Shown here one piece after another: positions 10,675-20,300 of a stretch of 64,000 nucleotides of DNA. How positions within the stretch are numbered: position 1 is the stretch's first letter; the number at the start of each line of letters is the position of its first letter. The position numbers were made by a program, and so were the translations under genes. The notes beneath the pieces are model-generated. The model saw only the letters and a program-made list of their open reading frames with translations, had not been told where the DNA came from and searched no databases. Origin of the DNA: [Pantoea] beijingensis (GTDB taxonomy: Bacteria; Pseudomonadota; Gammaproteobacteria; Enterobacterales; Enterobacteriaceae); contig NZ_CP071409.1 in assembly GCF_022647505.1 (NCBI RefSeq), forward strand, positions 1,302,001 to 1,366,000. Reading direction: 5' to 3'.

Positions 10675-11877
10675 TTAAGCGGTAAGACGTGCGGCGTCTT
10701 GTGCGATGACCAGCTCTTCGTTGGTTGGGATCACCACCGCCGGACGTGTTCCTTCTTTATTAATGAATCCGGACTTACCAAAACGAGCAGCAAGGTTACG
10801 CTCATGATCGATTTCAAAGCCCAACAGACCCAATTTGCCCAGTGATATCTCACGCACCATAGCGGCATTTTCACCAATGCCACCGGTGAAGACGATGGCA
10901 TCAAGGCGCCCTTCCATCAGGGCGGTATAGGAACCGATGTATTTCGCCAGTCGGTGGCAGAACACATCCATGGCGCGTTTTGCATCTTCTTTTGTTTCGT
11001 AGTTATCTTCGACATAACGGCAGTCACTGGTCACTTCGGTCAGCCCTTGTAGGCCAGACTCTTTGGTCAGCATTTTGTTGATCGCATCAACGCTCATCCC
11101 CAGCGTGTCGTGCAGGAAGAAGATGATCGCCGGATCCAAGTCACCGCTGCGGGTTCCCATGACCAGACCTTCCAGTGGAGTCAGTCCCATTGAGGTGTCC
11201 ACACATTCACCACTACGGATCGCCGTGACGGAACCGCCGTTGCCAAGATGGCAAGTAATGATATTCAGCTCTTCAACGGGTTTGTTGAGCATTTTTGCTG
11301 CTTCGCGCGAAACATAATAGTGGCTAGTGCCGTGGAAGCCGTAACGGCGAATACCATGCTCTTTGTACAGTTTGTACGGCAGTGCATACAGATAAGACTC
11401 TTCCGGCATTGTCTGATGGAAAGCTGTATCAAAAACGGCGACGTTCTTGTCAGACAGGTGAGGGAAGTTTTTCATTGCTTCATCAATGCCAATCAGGTGC
11501 GCCGGGTTATGCAGTGGCGCAAAAGGGGACGCGTTTTTGATGTCCTGAACGATTTCTTCAGTAATAATGACGGACTTGGTTAGTTTTTCACCACCATGAA
11601 CAATTCGATGGCCTATTGCAGCGATTTGTGCGGAAAGCTCTGGTTTTTGTGCCAGAATAGTATTAACCATAAAGTTTAGCGCTTCGCTGTGAGCCGCACC
11701 GGCACCTAACGCTGCTTCTTGTTTGGTCCCGTCCATTTTCCATTTGATGCGCGCTTCTGGCAGGTGGAAACATTCCGCTAAACCAGACAGGTATTCTTCA
11801 CCGTCAGTTGGGTTAAGGATGGCAAATTTAAGGGATGAACTACCGCAGTTCAGAACCAGTACTAACTTACTCGACAT
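10675..11877 (-). CDS. ackA: acetate kinase AckA
   Basis: A 400-residue ASKHA-fold kinase that interconverts acetyl phosphate + ADP and acetate + ATP. Visible motifs are the N-terminal [31 protein letters not shown] with the catalytic Asp, HLGNGGSV and the nucleotide-binding [14 protein letters not shown] use the ATG at 11877 ([10 protein letters not shown]), the start used in E. coli; an in-frame ATG four codons upstream (MGTSM) is also present, as I recall for the E. coli gene. It is the first gene of ackA-pta, divergent from yfbV. Confidence 0.97.
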   Translation of the reverse strand: MSSKLVLVLNCGSSSLKFAILNPTDGEEYLSGLAECFHLPEARIKWKMDGTKQEAALGAGAAHSEALNFMVNTILAQKPELSAQIAAIGHRIVHGGEKLTKSVIITEEIVQDIKNASPFAPLHNPAHLIGIDEAMKNFPHLSDKNVAVFDTAFHQTMPEESYLYALPYKLYKEHGIRRYGFHGTSHYYVSREAAKMLNKPVEELNIITCHLGNGGSVTAIRSGECVDTSMGLTPLEGLVMGTRSGDLDPAIIFFLHDTLGMSVDAINKMLTKESGLQGLTEVTSDCRYVEDNYETKEDAKRAMDVFCHRLAKYIGSYTALMEGRLDAIVFTGGIGENAAMVREISLGKLGLLGFEIDHERNLAARFGKSGFINKEGTRPAVVIPTNEELVIAQDAARLTA

Positions 11878-12213
11878 GGAAGTACCCATTTGTTGAAGGT
11901 GGCTAAAATAAAGTCAATCAGACTATCAGCGTAGCGCATGAAAGCTGGTACATTAATGATTAAAATCATGCTGACGGAAATTTTGTCGTCCATCTGCAAA
12001 AAAACACGGTGATTTTACATAATTTTTTGAAAGTTAGCGTAGCTAAAGATGGCTGGACCCTGGGCTCTCAAGGGATTGTTCAGCATCCAGGCCAAAAATC
12101 GGGCTCAGGATACCGACAGTCACCTTTAAAGACAAAATATTTTGAAGGTTGTTCTGTATAGTTGTTTAGTTATATTTTTATTTTAATTTTTATATTCGAA
12201 GTTGAGGTCCGCC
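11878..12213. other. ackA-yfbV divergent promoter region
   Basis: A 336-bp AT-rich spacer between divergent genes with no supportable reading frame. It must carry the ackA-pta promoters and the yfbV promoter. A run of TATATTTTTATTTTAATTTT lies just ahead of yfbV. I could not assign ArcA or FNR sites by eye with confidence. Confidence 0.5.
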
Positions 12214-12666
12214 ATGGCGAATGAATCCGGCACCGTTGGTTGGTTCAAACTGTTCCAGCTTGGGCAGCACTATATGAAAACGTGGCCTGCTGATAAGCGC
12301 CTCGCTCCAATGTTTCCTGAAAATCGTGTAGCGCGGGCCACCCGTTTTGCCATTCGATTTATGCCACCGCTGGCGGTTTTTATCCTGAGCTGGCAAATTG
12401 CCCTCGGTGGTCAGCTGGGTCCCGCCGTTGCCACCGCGCTTTTTGCCTGTACCTTGCCGATGCAAGGGCTGTGGTGGCTAGGTAAGCGCTCCATCACGCC
12501 TTTGCCGCCAACGTTACTGCACTGGTTTCACGAAGTGCGGACCCGATTGCAGGAAGCGGGTCAGGCAATTGCGCCTGTAGAAGGTAAACCGACGTACCAA
12601 TCGTTGGCCGATGTACTGAAGCGTGCGTTTAAGCAGCTTGATAAAACATTTCTTGACGATCTTTAA
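12214..12666 (+). CDS. yfbV: UPF0208 membrane protein YfbV
   Basis: A 150-residue protein closely matching E. coli YfbV (151 residues). After a basic N-terminal segment it has two hydrophobic helices ([16 protein letters not shown] and [22 protein letters not shown], about residues 47-90), then a cytoplasmic tail ending [16 protein letters not shown]. YfbV has been implicated in chromosome macrodomain (Ter) insulation in E. coli. The ATG at 12214 (MANESGT) follows GAGG and aligns with the family; an upstream in-frame start would add four residues. Confidence 0.92.
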   Translation: MANESGTVGWFKLFQLGQHYMKTWPADKRLAPMFPENRVARATRFAIRFMPPLAVFILSWQIALGGQLGPAVATALFACTLPMQGLWWLGKRSITPLPPTLLHWFHEVRTRLQEAGQAIAPVEGKPTYQSLADVLKRAFKQLDKTFLDDL

Positions 12667-12984
12667 TATCACGCTTCGGCTTATATTCGCTGACGGTAGA
12701 TCCTGATTTGTCCTCTGTCCGGCGTTAGGGCGGCAACCTGAAGAAAAAATTGGGCATGGTGCAGATAATCGCAGTTCAAAAGCCGTTGCTAAAAAACACT
12801 GAAACCCGAACTAAATCAAAGAAGCGTTGGCTTGCGATACCGCGCTGGGCGTTGTTGTGCGATCCTGATGGTATCTCTTAAAGCCGGAAATATTTGAGTT
12901 GCAGGAGCGGCAAGCTGGTTAAACCTGTGATCTGGTATATGACGGCTCTATTTTAATACTATCGTGATAACGCCGGAGTTGAAG
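12667..12984. other. yfbV-yfbU spacer, no gene seen
   Basis: About 318 bp with no supportable gene and no clear terminator or palindrome that I could identify. It presumably holds the yfbU promoter. Confidence 0.4.
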
Positions 12985-13479
12985 ATGGAAATGACCAACG
13001 CGCAACGTTTAATCCTCTCTAATCAATACAAAATGATGACAATGCTCGATCCGGATAATGCAGAGCGTTACTGTCGGCAGCAAACGATTGTTGAACGCGG
13101 ATATGGCTTACAAATGCGCGAATTAGATCGTGAGTTTGGTGATCTGAGTGAAGAGACATGTCGTACTATCATCAATATTATGGAGATGCACCACGCGCTG
13201 CATGTTTCCTGGAGCAATCTGAAAGATAACGATACGCTTGAAGAGCGTCGGTTAGCTTTTCTGGGGTTTGACGCGGCTACGGAAGCACGTTATCTCGGCT
13301 ATGTACGCTTCATGGTGAGCGTTGAAGGGCGTTATACCCACTTTGACTCGGGGACGCATGATTTTAATGCGCAAACGCCAATGTTGGAAAAATACCAACG
13401 TATGCTTGCAGTGTGGCAAACCTGTCCCCGCCAATATCATCTAAGTGCGAATGAGATCGCGCAAATTATTAATGCCTGA
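12985..13479 (+). CDS. yfbU: YfbU family protein
   Basis: A 164-residue soluble protein, highly similar along its whole length to E. coli YfbU ([18 protein letters not shown] at the start, [11 protein letters not shown] near the end). The molecular function is not established; overproduction has been linked to toxicity in E. coli. I use the ATG at 12985, which follows GGAGTTGAAG and matches the family start; an in-frame codon at 12964 would add seven residues. hxpA follows after 13 bp, so the two are probably an operon. Confidence 0.92.
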   Translation: MEMTNAQRLILSNQYKMMTMLDPDNAERYCRQQTIVERGYGLQMRELDREFGDLSEETCRTIINIMEMHHALHVSWSNLKDNDTLEERRLAFLGFDAATEARYLGYVRFMVSVEGRYTHFDSGTHDFNAQTPMLEKYQRMLAVWQTCPRQYHLSANEIAQIINA

Positions 13480-13492
13480 TAAGGATACGCAA

Positions 13493-14152
13493 GTGAAGTG
13501 TAGAGGGTTTCTGTTTGATTTAGACGGCACGTTGGTTGATTCTCTGCCGGCGGTGGAACGTTCATGGACGCACTGGGGGGAGAAACACGGCATTGTTGCC
13601 GATGAGGTTTTGAACTTTATCCATGGTAAACAGGCGATGACTTCACTGCGTCATTTTATGGCCGGCGCCTCCGAGGAGGAAATCCAGCAAGAATTTTACG
13701 CTCTGGAAAGAATGGAAGCGGAGGATACTGATGGAATCACCGCATTGCCTGGCGCGCAGCAGTTACTGGCGGTGCTGAATGAGCTGGATATTCCGTGGGC
13801 CATTGTGACTTCGGGTACAGAGCCCGTTGCTCGGGCGCGTCACCAGGCGGCGAAATTACCACAACCTAACGTATTTATTACTGCAGAGCAGGTAAAGAAC
13901 GGCAAGCCAGCACCCGATGCTTATCTGTTAGGTGCGCAATTGCTCGAGTTGGAATCAGAAGAGTGCGTGGTGATTGAAGATGCCCCTGCCGGTATTTTGT
14001 CAGGACTGGCTTCTGGATGCCATGTCATCGCGGTGAATGCGCCCGCTGATGCGCCGCGTATTAAGGATGTCGATATGGTCCTGACGACGTTGGAAGAGCT
14101 TATTATTGGTAAAGATAGCGATGGGCGCATTGCTATTCATAGAAAGCATTAA
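13493..14152 (+). CDS. hxpA: HAD-family sugar phosphatase HxpA (YfbT)
   Basis: A 219-residue haloacid-dehalogenase-like phosphatase. Motif I is FDLDGTLVDS with the nucleophilic Asp, motif II is VTSGTEPV, the motif III lysine is in NGKPAPDAYLLGA, and motif IV is VIEDAPAGI. Homologues dephosphorylate sugar phosphates. I chose the GTG at 13493 because AAGGA lies seven bases upstream and the protein then begins (M)KCRGFLFDLDG like E. coli YfbT; ATG 13472 would overlap the yfbU stop and add seven residues. Confidence 0.9.
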   Translation: MKCRGFLFDLDGTLVDSLPAVERSWTHWGEKHGIVADEVLNFIHGKQAMTSLRHFMAGASEEEIQQEFYALERMEAEDTDGITALPGAQQLLAVLNELDIPWAIVTSGTEPVARARHQAAKLPQPNVFITAEQVKNGKPAPDAYLLGAQLLELESEECVVIEDAPAGILSGLASGCHVIAVNAPADAPRIKDVDMVLTTLEELIIGKDSDGRIAIHRKH

Positions 14153-14279
14153 TTGAGGACGTCCCCCTCAACTACGGGGGATAAATGAATGTCAGTGTGC
14201 TGTTGGCAGCAAGATTTTGCCTTTTTACAAAGATACGTCAGTCCGATACCGCACTATCCTGCTCAGGAGCGGCTGACGC

Positions 14280-14879
14280 TTACAACGGTGTGTCCTGGCT
14301 AATCTCATCTAGTGAGAGGGTAAAGCTGGGAACGAATACCTCAATAAAGTAATCCATTTCCGAGCTTCGACGTTGAGTGAGGGTTTTCTCAAGGCGGACC
14401 TTCGCCAGGCGAAATTCGTTATTCCCGGCAGAAAGCTCTTCGAGACATTTTAAGTAAGCACAAAGCGCATCGGCTTGTTTAACAATATCGTTCTCTTCCG
14501 GGGTATGCTGATGCTCATCAAGCAATGGTCGCCAGGCATCCTGCAACTCGGCTGGCAGCATTTCGATTAGCTTTTGCTGGGCGATTTTCTCTATTTTTTT
14601 ATATTCATGGGCGATCTGCTCATTATAGTATTTTACTGGGGTGGGTAAATCGCCAGTCAGAACTTCACTGGCATCATGATACAGCGCCAGCATGGCAATA
14701 CGTTCAGCGTTAAGGTTGCCAGAGAATTTTTTGTTCTTAATCAGCGCCAGAGCATGTGCCACCATCGCAACTTGCAGGCTGTGTTCAGATACATTTTCGG
14801 TGCGCACATTGCGCATTAGGGGCCAGCGATTGATGAGTTTCAGACGTGAGAGGTGGGCAAAAAAATGGCTTTGAGTCAT
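14280..14879 (-). CDS. yfbR: 5'-deoxynucleotidase YfbR
   Basis: A 199-residue HD-domain phosphohydrolase identical in length to E. coli YfbR, which removes phosphate from deoxynucleoside 5'-monophosphates and helps balance dNTP pools. Metal ligands are visible as His in [12 protein letters not shown], the HD pair in [11 protein letters not shown] and a later Asp in [12 protein letters not shown]. The start at 14879 ([13 protein letters not shown]) follows CAGGAAAAG. It is convergent with hxpA and lies 129 bp downstream of alaA on the same strand. Confidence 0.94.
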   Translation of the reverse strand: MTQSHFFAHLSRLKLINRWPLMRNVRTENVSEHSLQVAMVAHALALIKNKKFSGNLNAERIAMLALYHDASEVLTGDLPTPVKYYNEQIAHEYKKIEKIAQQKLIEMLPAELQDAWRPLLDEHQHTPEENDIVKQADALCAYLKCLEELSAGNNEFRLAKVRLEKTLTQRRSSEMDYFIEVFVPSFTLSLDEISQDTPL

Positions 14880-15008
14880 GGGCTTTTCCTGTGTCTGAGC
14901 CTTCCGGAGCTTATTACTCCTCGAGCCCACAGTATATACCCATCGTTCTACAGGATGCAGCGGGTGTTTTACCTCGCTGCTCCCGGGAAAACGGCTAATC
15001 CTTCCGCT

Positions 15009-16226
15009 CTATTGGGAATAGCCCTCAAGGAAACGGCCAAATTTATTGATGGCCATATCGAGCTCATCAACGCGTGGCAGGGTGACTATGCGGACATGAT
15101 CCGGCCATGGCCAGTTAAATGCTGTTCCCTGAACCAACAGCACTTTTTGCTGCAGCAGAAAGTCGAGCACCATTTTTTGATCATCATGAATATTAAAACG
15201 TTTAGCATCAATGCGCGGAAACATATACAGGGCGCCCTGTGGTTTCACGCAGCTCACGCCAGGGATATCATTAATTAATTCCCATGCACGCTGGCGCTGT
15301 TCGTACAAACGGCCACCCGGCGCGATAAACTCACTGATGCTCTGATAGCCGCCCAGCGCCGTTTGAATGGCATGCTGCGCCGGGACATTGGCGCACAGGC
15401 GCATCGAGGCCAGCATCTCTAACCCTTCGATATAGCCTTTCGCATGTTTTTTCGGACCGTTAAGTACCATCCAGCCCTGACGAAATCCTGCAACGCGGTA
15501 GGTTTTTGACAGGCCATTGAACGTAATGGTCAGAAGGTCGGGAGCGAGTGCCGCAATTGAATGATGTTGTGCCGCATCGTATAAAATTTTGTCATAGATC
15601 TCATCGGCAAAGATGATCAGATTATGCTGACGCGCGATCTCAACAATTTCCAGCAGCAACTCTTTGCTGTAAACGGCACCAGTTGGATTATTGGGGTTAA
15701 TGATAACGATACCCCGCGTACGTGGCGTAATTTTGCTGCGGATATCATCGAGATCGGGAAACCAGCCTGCGGACTCATCACACAGGTAGTGCACGGCTTT
15801 GCCACCAGAAAGGGACACTGCGGCGGTCCACAGAGGATAATCCGGAGCAGGGACCAGCATCTCGTCACCACTGTTTAGCAGGGCCTGCATGGATTGCACA
15901 ATCAGTTCAGATACGCCGTTACCAATATAAATATCTTCCACGGTGACATCACGCATACCTCGTGCCTGGTAATGCTGCATAATAGCTTTACGCGCAGAGT
16001 ACAGTCCCTTTGAATCACAATAGCCTTGTGCACTGGGGAGGTTGCGAATCACATCAACCAGGATTTCGTCGGGAGCGTCAAAGCCAAATGGGGCGGGGTT
16101 GCCAATATTGAGCTTAAGTACTTTATTGCCTTCTTCTTCAAGGCGTTTTGCTTCTTTTAATACCGGGCCACGAATGTCATAACAGACGTTATCCAGTTTG
16201 TTGGATTTATCAATCAGTGAGTTCAT
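15009..16226 (-). CDS. alaA: alanine transaminase AlaA
   Basis: A 405-residue fold-type I PLP aminotransferase. It makes L-alanine from pyruvate with glutamate as amino donor. Visible features are the IGNPAPFGFDAP N-terminal loop, NPNNPTGAVYS with the cofactor-contacting Asn, ADEIYDKILYD with the pyridine-binding Asp, the Schiff-base lysine in FNGLSKTYRVAGFRQGW, and the carboxylate-binding Arg in HVRIVTLPR. The start at 16226 (MNSLIDKSNKLDNVCYD) aligns with E. coli AlaA. Confidence 0.95.
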   Translation of the reverse strand: MNSLIDKSNKLDNVCYDIRGPVLKEAKRLEEEGNKVLKLNIGNPAPFGFDAPDEILVDVIRNLPSAQGYCDSKGLYSARKAIMQHYQARGMRDVTVEDIYIGNGVSELIVQSMQALLNSGDEMLVPAPDYPLWTAAVSLSGGKAVHYLCDESAGWFPDLDDIRSKITPRTRGIVIINPNNPTGAVYSKELLLEIVEIARQHNLIIFADEIYDKILYDAAQHHSIAALAPDLLTITFNGLSKTYRVAGFRQGWMVLNGPKKHAKGYIEGLEMLASMRLCANVPAQHAIQTALGGYQSISEFIAPGGRLYEQRQRAWELINDIPGVSCVKPQGALYMFPRIDAKRFNIHDDQKMVLDFLLQQKVLLVQGTAFNWPWPDHVRIVTLPRVDELDMAINKFGRFLEGYSQ

Positions 16227-17247
16227 CTGTATCGCCTTAACTGGCAGAACCGCATTCCTGCCGTGGAAAAATATCACGCATAATTTACTCCTCTGCCTCG
16301 CGCTTTAGAAGAACAGTCTTTAGTTTTGGCGCGATAGGGAATGAATTAACTTCTTTCTGGTGAAATTTTCTGTTTTATTTTTACTTGATAATTTTTAATG
16401 CTTTTTTTGTTGTTTTTTTTGGCTTTTAATTTTGCATAATTGATCGGGAGAGGATAAAGACAGGTATGTCTGTGAGATGCGCACATGTGCATGCGCTGCG
16501 TTTGGTGAAAATAGGTAAATTGATGATTCGGTAAATAATTAAATATTATTTATGATATGTGTGTTTTTTTACTCTGGCGCAACCAGATTGCTAACAATCT
16601 CCTGGCAAGGGGGGAAGCTTAATTACCTGGTCTACACTTTGCATAACGTAGCGTATGCATTTTTTTTTTGCCTCGCAGGCCAGTGAAAACGGCTTTTCGC
16701 TGGAAATATGCAGCTTTAGTGACAAGAATAAGAATATGGGGGCTTAAAAAATAAGCGACAGTATGGCAGGATAGATAGCTAGGGACTTTGCATAAAAAAA
16801 GTAGAGATCCCCGGTGATTAAAGTTCTCTTTTTATCGCTAAAATGATTAAACATAATTAATAGTTTAACGTTGTATTTGCTGCGTTTTGGAAATTGATTT
16901 TTATGTCTGCTTCAGACAAACGCGCTGTAACTTCATGTCGACTTGCGTCACTACAGCGTTGCTCAAAGACTACGACGCAGCTTCCTGCAACTTATGGATC
17001 GGTGCTTCGCGCAAGACTGATGTATCAGACGAAAAAGACTATTGATTGTTGATCTGCTCCTCGCGAAGGTGAGGGTAGTCATATCAGAAAGTGAATTTTA
17101 TTCGTCGTCAGATAACGTAATACCTTAAGAGGGCTGGCTATTTTAGCTTTTTAGGTATTACGCATTTATTACCGTCTGATAGTTTATCGGTACGTGTAAT
17201 AACACCAGGGTAGCTGTTTGTAAAAATCTAATAAGTGAAGAAAAAAC
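16227..17247. other. long AT-rich regulatory spacer upstream of lrhA and alaA
   Basis: A 1-kb stretch between divergent alaA and lrhA with no supportable gene. The left part (16360-16440 and 16640-16670) has long T tracts, typical of nucleoid-protein (H-NS) binding DNA. Around 16915-16995 there is an imperfect palindrome (AACGCGCTGTA/TACAGCGTT) and then CTTCCTGCAACTTATGGAT, which resembles one end of the enterobacterial repeat seen in the nuo operon. A clear inverted repeat at 17117-17161 is listed separately. E. coli lrhA also has a long upstream control region. Confidence 0.5.
17117..17161 (+). repeat. inverted repeat in lrhA leader
   Basis: Perfect 9-bp arms GTAATACCT (17117-17125) and AGGTATTAC (17153-17161) enclose 27 bases that include a smaller GGCTA/TAGCT-like stem. 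It ends 86 bp before the lrhA ATG and so probably lies in the leader or at the promoter. It may be an RNA hairpin or an operator for a dimeric regulator; there is no T-run. Confidence 0.5.
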
Positions 17248-18174
17248 ATGACTAATGCAAATCGTCCGATACTGAACCTCGACCTCGATCTGCTGAGAAC
17301 GTTTGTTGCCGTTGCGGATCTTAATACCTTTGCAGCAGCAGCAGCAGCGGTATGCCGAACGCAATCAGCAGTGAGCCAACAGATGCAACGACTTGAGCAA
17401 CTGGTTGGCAAAGAGCTGTTTGCCCGCCATGGTCGTAATAAGTTACTCACTGAGCATGGTATCCAGTTATTGGGCTACGCCAGGAAGATATTGCGCTTCA
17501 ATGACGAAGCTTGCACCTCCCTTATGTACAGCAATATTCAGGGCGTACTTACTATTGGTGCTTCCGACGACACCTCAGATACCATTTTACCTTTCCTGTT
17601 AAATCGAGTGACATCAATCTATCCGAAGTTGGCTATTGATGTCCGGGTGAAGCGTAATCCATTTATGATGGAGATGCTTAACCAGGGAGAAGTTGATCTG
17701 GTTGTGACGACATCCAGCCCGGGGAATTTCACCTCGCAAGTACTGCGTACATCCCCAACGCTCTGGTATTGCGCGGCTGATTATGTTTTCCAACGCGGAG
17801 AAGCGATTCCTCTGGTGTTGCTGGATGAGCCGAGCCCGTATCGCGATATGGCCATCGACCACCTTAATGAAGCGGGGATACCATGGCGCATCTCGTATGT
17901 TGCTTCAACACTGGCTGCAGTACGCGCTGCCGTGAAAGCGGGTCTGGGTGTCACCGCGAGACCGGTTGAAATGATGAGTCCTGAGTTGCGTGTAATGGGC
18001 GCTGCTGAGGGGCTACCGGTTTTACCTGATACGCAGTATCTGCTTTGTCGCAACCCGGATAGTGATAATGAGCTGGCGATCGCTATTTTTAATGCGATGG
18101 AGTCCAGTAACGACCCCTATAATTTACTGGCGAATGGCCAGGATGGGGCTATTTTACTGGATGATGAGGAATAA
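17248..18174 (+). CDS. lrhA: LysR-family regulator LrhA (HexA/PecT type)
   Basis: A 308-residue LysR-type regulator. The winged helix-turn-helix covers about residues 10-70 ([39 protein letters not shown]), followed by the effector-binding domain. It is nearly identical to E. coli LrhA through the DNA-binding half and diverges at the C-terminus. LrhA represses flhDC and thus motility; orthologues in plant-associated relatives (HexA, PecT) repress exoenzymes and virulence. A run of GCA codons encodes the Ala stretch. It lies directly upstream of nuo, as in E. coli, but the terminator at 18332 separates them. Confidence 0.94.
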   Translation: MTNANRPILNLDLDLLRTFVAVADLNTFAAAAAAVCRTQSAVSQQMQRLEQLVGKELFARHGRNKLLTEHGIQLLGYARKILRFNDEACTSLMYSNIQGVLTIGASDDTSDTILPFLLNRVTSIYPKLAIDVRVKRNPFMMEMLNQGEVDLVVTTSSPGNFTSQVLRTSPTLWYCAADYVFQRGEAIPLVLLDEPSPYRDMAIDHLNEAGIPWRISYVASTLAAVRAAVKAGLGVTARPVEMMSPELRVMGAAEGLPVLPDTQYLLCRNPDSDNELAIAIFNAMESSNDPYNLLANGQDGAILLDDEE

Positions 18175-18331
18175 TGGCCTCAACCCGCTATATTGTTAAT
18201 GCTGCACTGATGCCGCTGTGTCCTGACGGATCTTCGGCTGGGCATTGAGTCAGGTTATCAGTTCCGGGACTGACGCGAAGATGCACAAAGTAGCTACCAT
18301 TCGTCCAGTGAATTGAGCACATTAATTGCTT

Positions 18332-18376
18332 AAAAAAAGCCTTTCATCCAATCTTGGATCTGAAAGGCTTTTTTAT
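18332..18376. terminator. lrhA terminator
   Basis: The stem AGCCTTTCA/TGAAAGGCT, with inner TCCA/TGGA, is flanked by A7 on the left and T6 on the right. It is a strong intrinsic terminator on the plus strand, about 160 bp after the lrhA stop. Confidence 0.88.
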
Positions 18377-18753
18377 TGCCCTTATTACTAATAGCAAGGT
18401 GGTTTTTTTACTGTGAGACAGGGCGTTATGCTTTTCCGTTTCTTTTTTCGCGCGGATAGCGACATTCATTTGCGAAGATGCGTAAATAATCACTCTGTGT
18501 TACTAACTTTTGTCTCAAAATTGTCGATTTTTTTCGCAAAAAGGGCAAAAATGTGCTCTGGATCATAAAAATAACCCCAGTAAGGGGCAGGAAAAGCCAT
18601 AGAATCCTGTCAAAATATGTTTGTTAAATACCCGTTCCATCCATGTGATTACCCGCTACACTCTTATTACATGAACTAACTGACACGATTTAGCCTATTA
18701 ACTGCGCATCAAATGTTAATAAAATAACGCGGGTGTAAAATAGTGTGTGGATA

Positions 18754-18775
18754 CTTTTGTCAAAGTTGACAAAAG
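18754..18775. promoter_or_regulatory. 22-bp palindrome in the nuo upstream region
   Basis: CTTTTGTCAA-AG-TTGACAAAAG has perfect 10-bp arms around a 2-base centre. It starts 183 bp upstream of the nuoA ATG. The symmetry suggests a protein-binding operator, but the regulator is not recognisable from the sequence. Confidence 0.55.
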
Positions 18776-18936
18776 GTTATAGAAAGGAGTAAAAAACCCC
18801 ATAAAATTGCTGTTTACCATGAAAGGCAGCAAGATTTATAAGGTTTTTCATCCTTCCCTTGACTTGATGTGGTGTGTTAACTGCCGTTAAACGGGGCAGG
18901 ATGCCTTGCACCACTTTTGATAAGTAAGCAGAGAGT

Positions 18937-19374
18937 ATGTCAACAACCACTGAAGTTATCGCTCATCACTGGGCATTCGCTGTTTTCCTTATAGTTTCCG
19001 TCGGTCTTTGCTGTGCAATGTTGGCCGGAGCATGGTTTTTGGGCGGAAAAGCGCGTGGGAGATATAAAGACACGCCTTTCGAATCAGGTGCTGCAGCGGT
19101 CGGTAGCACGAAACTGCGAATGTCAGCAAAATTCTACCTGGTCGCAATGTTCTTCGTTATTTTTGACGTTGAAGCCCTCTATTTATACGCATGGTCGACA
19201 GCTATCCGGGAAAGCGGATGGATCGGCTTTGTGGAAGCCGCAATTTTCATTTTGGTACTGCTAGCTGGTCTGGTTTATCTGGTGCGTATTCGCGCTCTGG
19301 ATTGGGCTCCTGCACCTCGTCGTGTTGTAGTCAAAAAAACCACTATCTCGCACGCCAACCGTCATACGCAGTAA
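18937..19374 (+). CDS. nuoA: NADH:quinone oxidoreductase subunit NuoA
   Basis: A 145-residue membrane subunit of complex I with three transmembrane helices. The second-loop block [25 protein letters not shown] and the following [21 protein letters not shown] are the conserved core (ND3-type). It sits at the junction between membrane and peripheral arms. First gene of nuoA-N; AGCAGAGAGT precedes the ATG. Confidence 0.96.
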   Translation: MSTTTEVIAHHWAFAVFLIVSVGLCCAMLAGAWFLGGKARGRYKDTPFESGAAAVGSTKLRMSAKFYLVAMFFVIFDVEALYLYAWSTAIRESGWIGFVEAAIFILVLLAGLVYLVRIRALDWAPAPRRVVVKKTTISHANRHTQ

Positions 19375-19389
19375 TAGCGAGGCAATAAG

Positions 19390-20064
19390 ATGGACTATAC
19401 GCTCACCCGCATAGACCCAAACGGTGAGAATGACCGTTATCCCCTACAAAAACAGGAGATTGTCAGCGATCCCCTGGAAAAACACGTTCATCAGAATGTC
19501 TACATGGGCAAGCTTGAGCATGCTTTGCATGATATGGTGAACTGGGGACGCAAAAACTCCCTTTGGCCGTTTAACTTCGGTCTTTCATGTTGTTATGTTG
19601 AGATGACTACCTCTTTTACTGCGGTGCACGATGTTGCGCGCTTTGGTTCGGAAGTTATTCGTGCTTCGCCGCGTCAGGCTGACTTTATGGTGGTTGCGGG
19701 TACCTGCTTCACTAAGATGGCACCGGTAGTCCAGCGCCTTTATGATCAGATGCTGGAGCCAAAGTGGGTGATTTCAATGGGAGCCTGTGCGAACTCCGGC
19801 GGGATGTACGACATTTACTCCGTGGTACAGGGCGTTGATAAGTTTTTGCCTGTTGACGTTTATATTCCAGGCTGCCCACCGCGACCTGAAGCCTATATGC
19901 AAGCACTGTTGCTGCTGCAGGAATCGATTGGTAAAGAACGGCGCCCACTTTCATGGGTGGTTGGCGATCAGGGAGTTTACCGCGCCAACATGCAATCGGA
20001 GCGTGAAAGAAAACACGCTGAGCGTATTGCCGTGACTAACCTGCGTACCCCTGACGAAATATAA
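19390..20064 (+). CDS. nuoB: NADH:quinone oxidoreductase subunit NuoB
   Basis: A 224-residue peripheral-arm subunit that binds the terminal iron-sulfur cluster N2, the direct electron donor to quinone. Cysteine ligands are visible in LSCCYVEM (a tandem pair), in VVAGTC, and in PGCPPRPEA. It lies 15 bp after nuoA. Downstream comes an unusually long 236-bp spacer to nuoCD that contains a repeat element. Confidence 0.96.
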   Translation: MDYTLTRIDPNGENDRYPLQKQEIVSDPLEKHVHQNVYMGKLEHALHDMVNWGRKNSLWPFNFGLSCCYVEMTTSFTAVHDVARFGSEVIRASPRQADFMVVAGTCFTKMAPVVQRLYDQMLEPKWVISMGACANSGGMYDIYSVVQGVDKFLPVDVYIPGCPPRPEAYMQALLLLQESIGKERRPLSWVVGDQGVYRANMQSERERKHAERIAVTNLRTPDEI

Positions 20065-20066
20065 GC

Positions 20067-20190
20067 GATACCTGACATAATTTGAGGCGCAGGATAAGGA
20101 ACACGCTGGTGAATCACAGGCGCTTACAGTAGTAAGTCACCTTATAAACGAGCGTAGCAAATACCTGCATCTTGAAGTATGACGGGAATA
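20067..20190. repeat. degenerate enterobacterial intergenic palindromic repeat, nuoB-nuoCD spacer
   Basis: About 124 bp of imperfect dyad symmetry centred on CTTAC/GTAAG. Read on the minus strand it begins CCCGTCATACTTCAAGATGC and includes CTACGCTCG, a central ACTTACTACTGTAAGC and a distal ATCCTGCGCCTCAAATTAT. These blocks match, with many substitutions, a dispersed intergenic repeat I recall from Yersinia, Serratia and Pectobacterium. A second copy lies at 23990-24112. Confidence 0.6.
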
Positions 20191-20300
20191 ACAGTTTATG
20201 GATGTGGGCTGATAGTTGGCGCATAACAAGAATAACGCATACAGCCCATCCTTACGCCAACACTGAGTGCCTGTAAACAGGCCCGTATGGTAAACGACTT

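Larger units (their letters stand above)
18175..18936. other. lrhA-nuoA spacer: terminator plus nuo control region
   Basis: About 760 bp without a gene. It holds the lrhA terminator (18332-18376), then roughly 550 bp of AT-rich nuo upstream DNA with a 22-bp palindrome at 18754-18775. In E. coli the nuo operon has a long leader and is controlled by ArcA, FNR, NarL and IHF; I could not place those sites by eye. Confidence 0.55.

Noticed and set aside
14161..14182. TCCCC/GGGGA hairpin after hxpA
   Set aside because: Short stem with no T-run; could be a weak terminator but is not distinguishable from chance.
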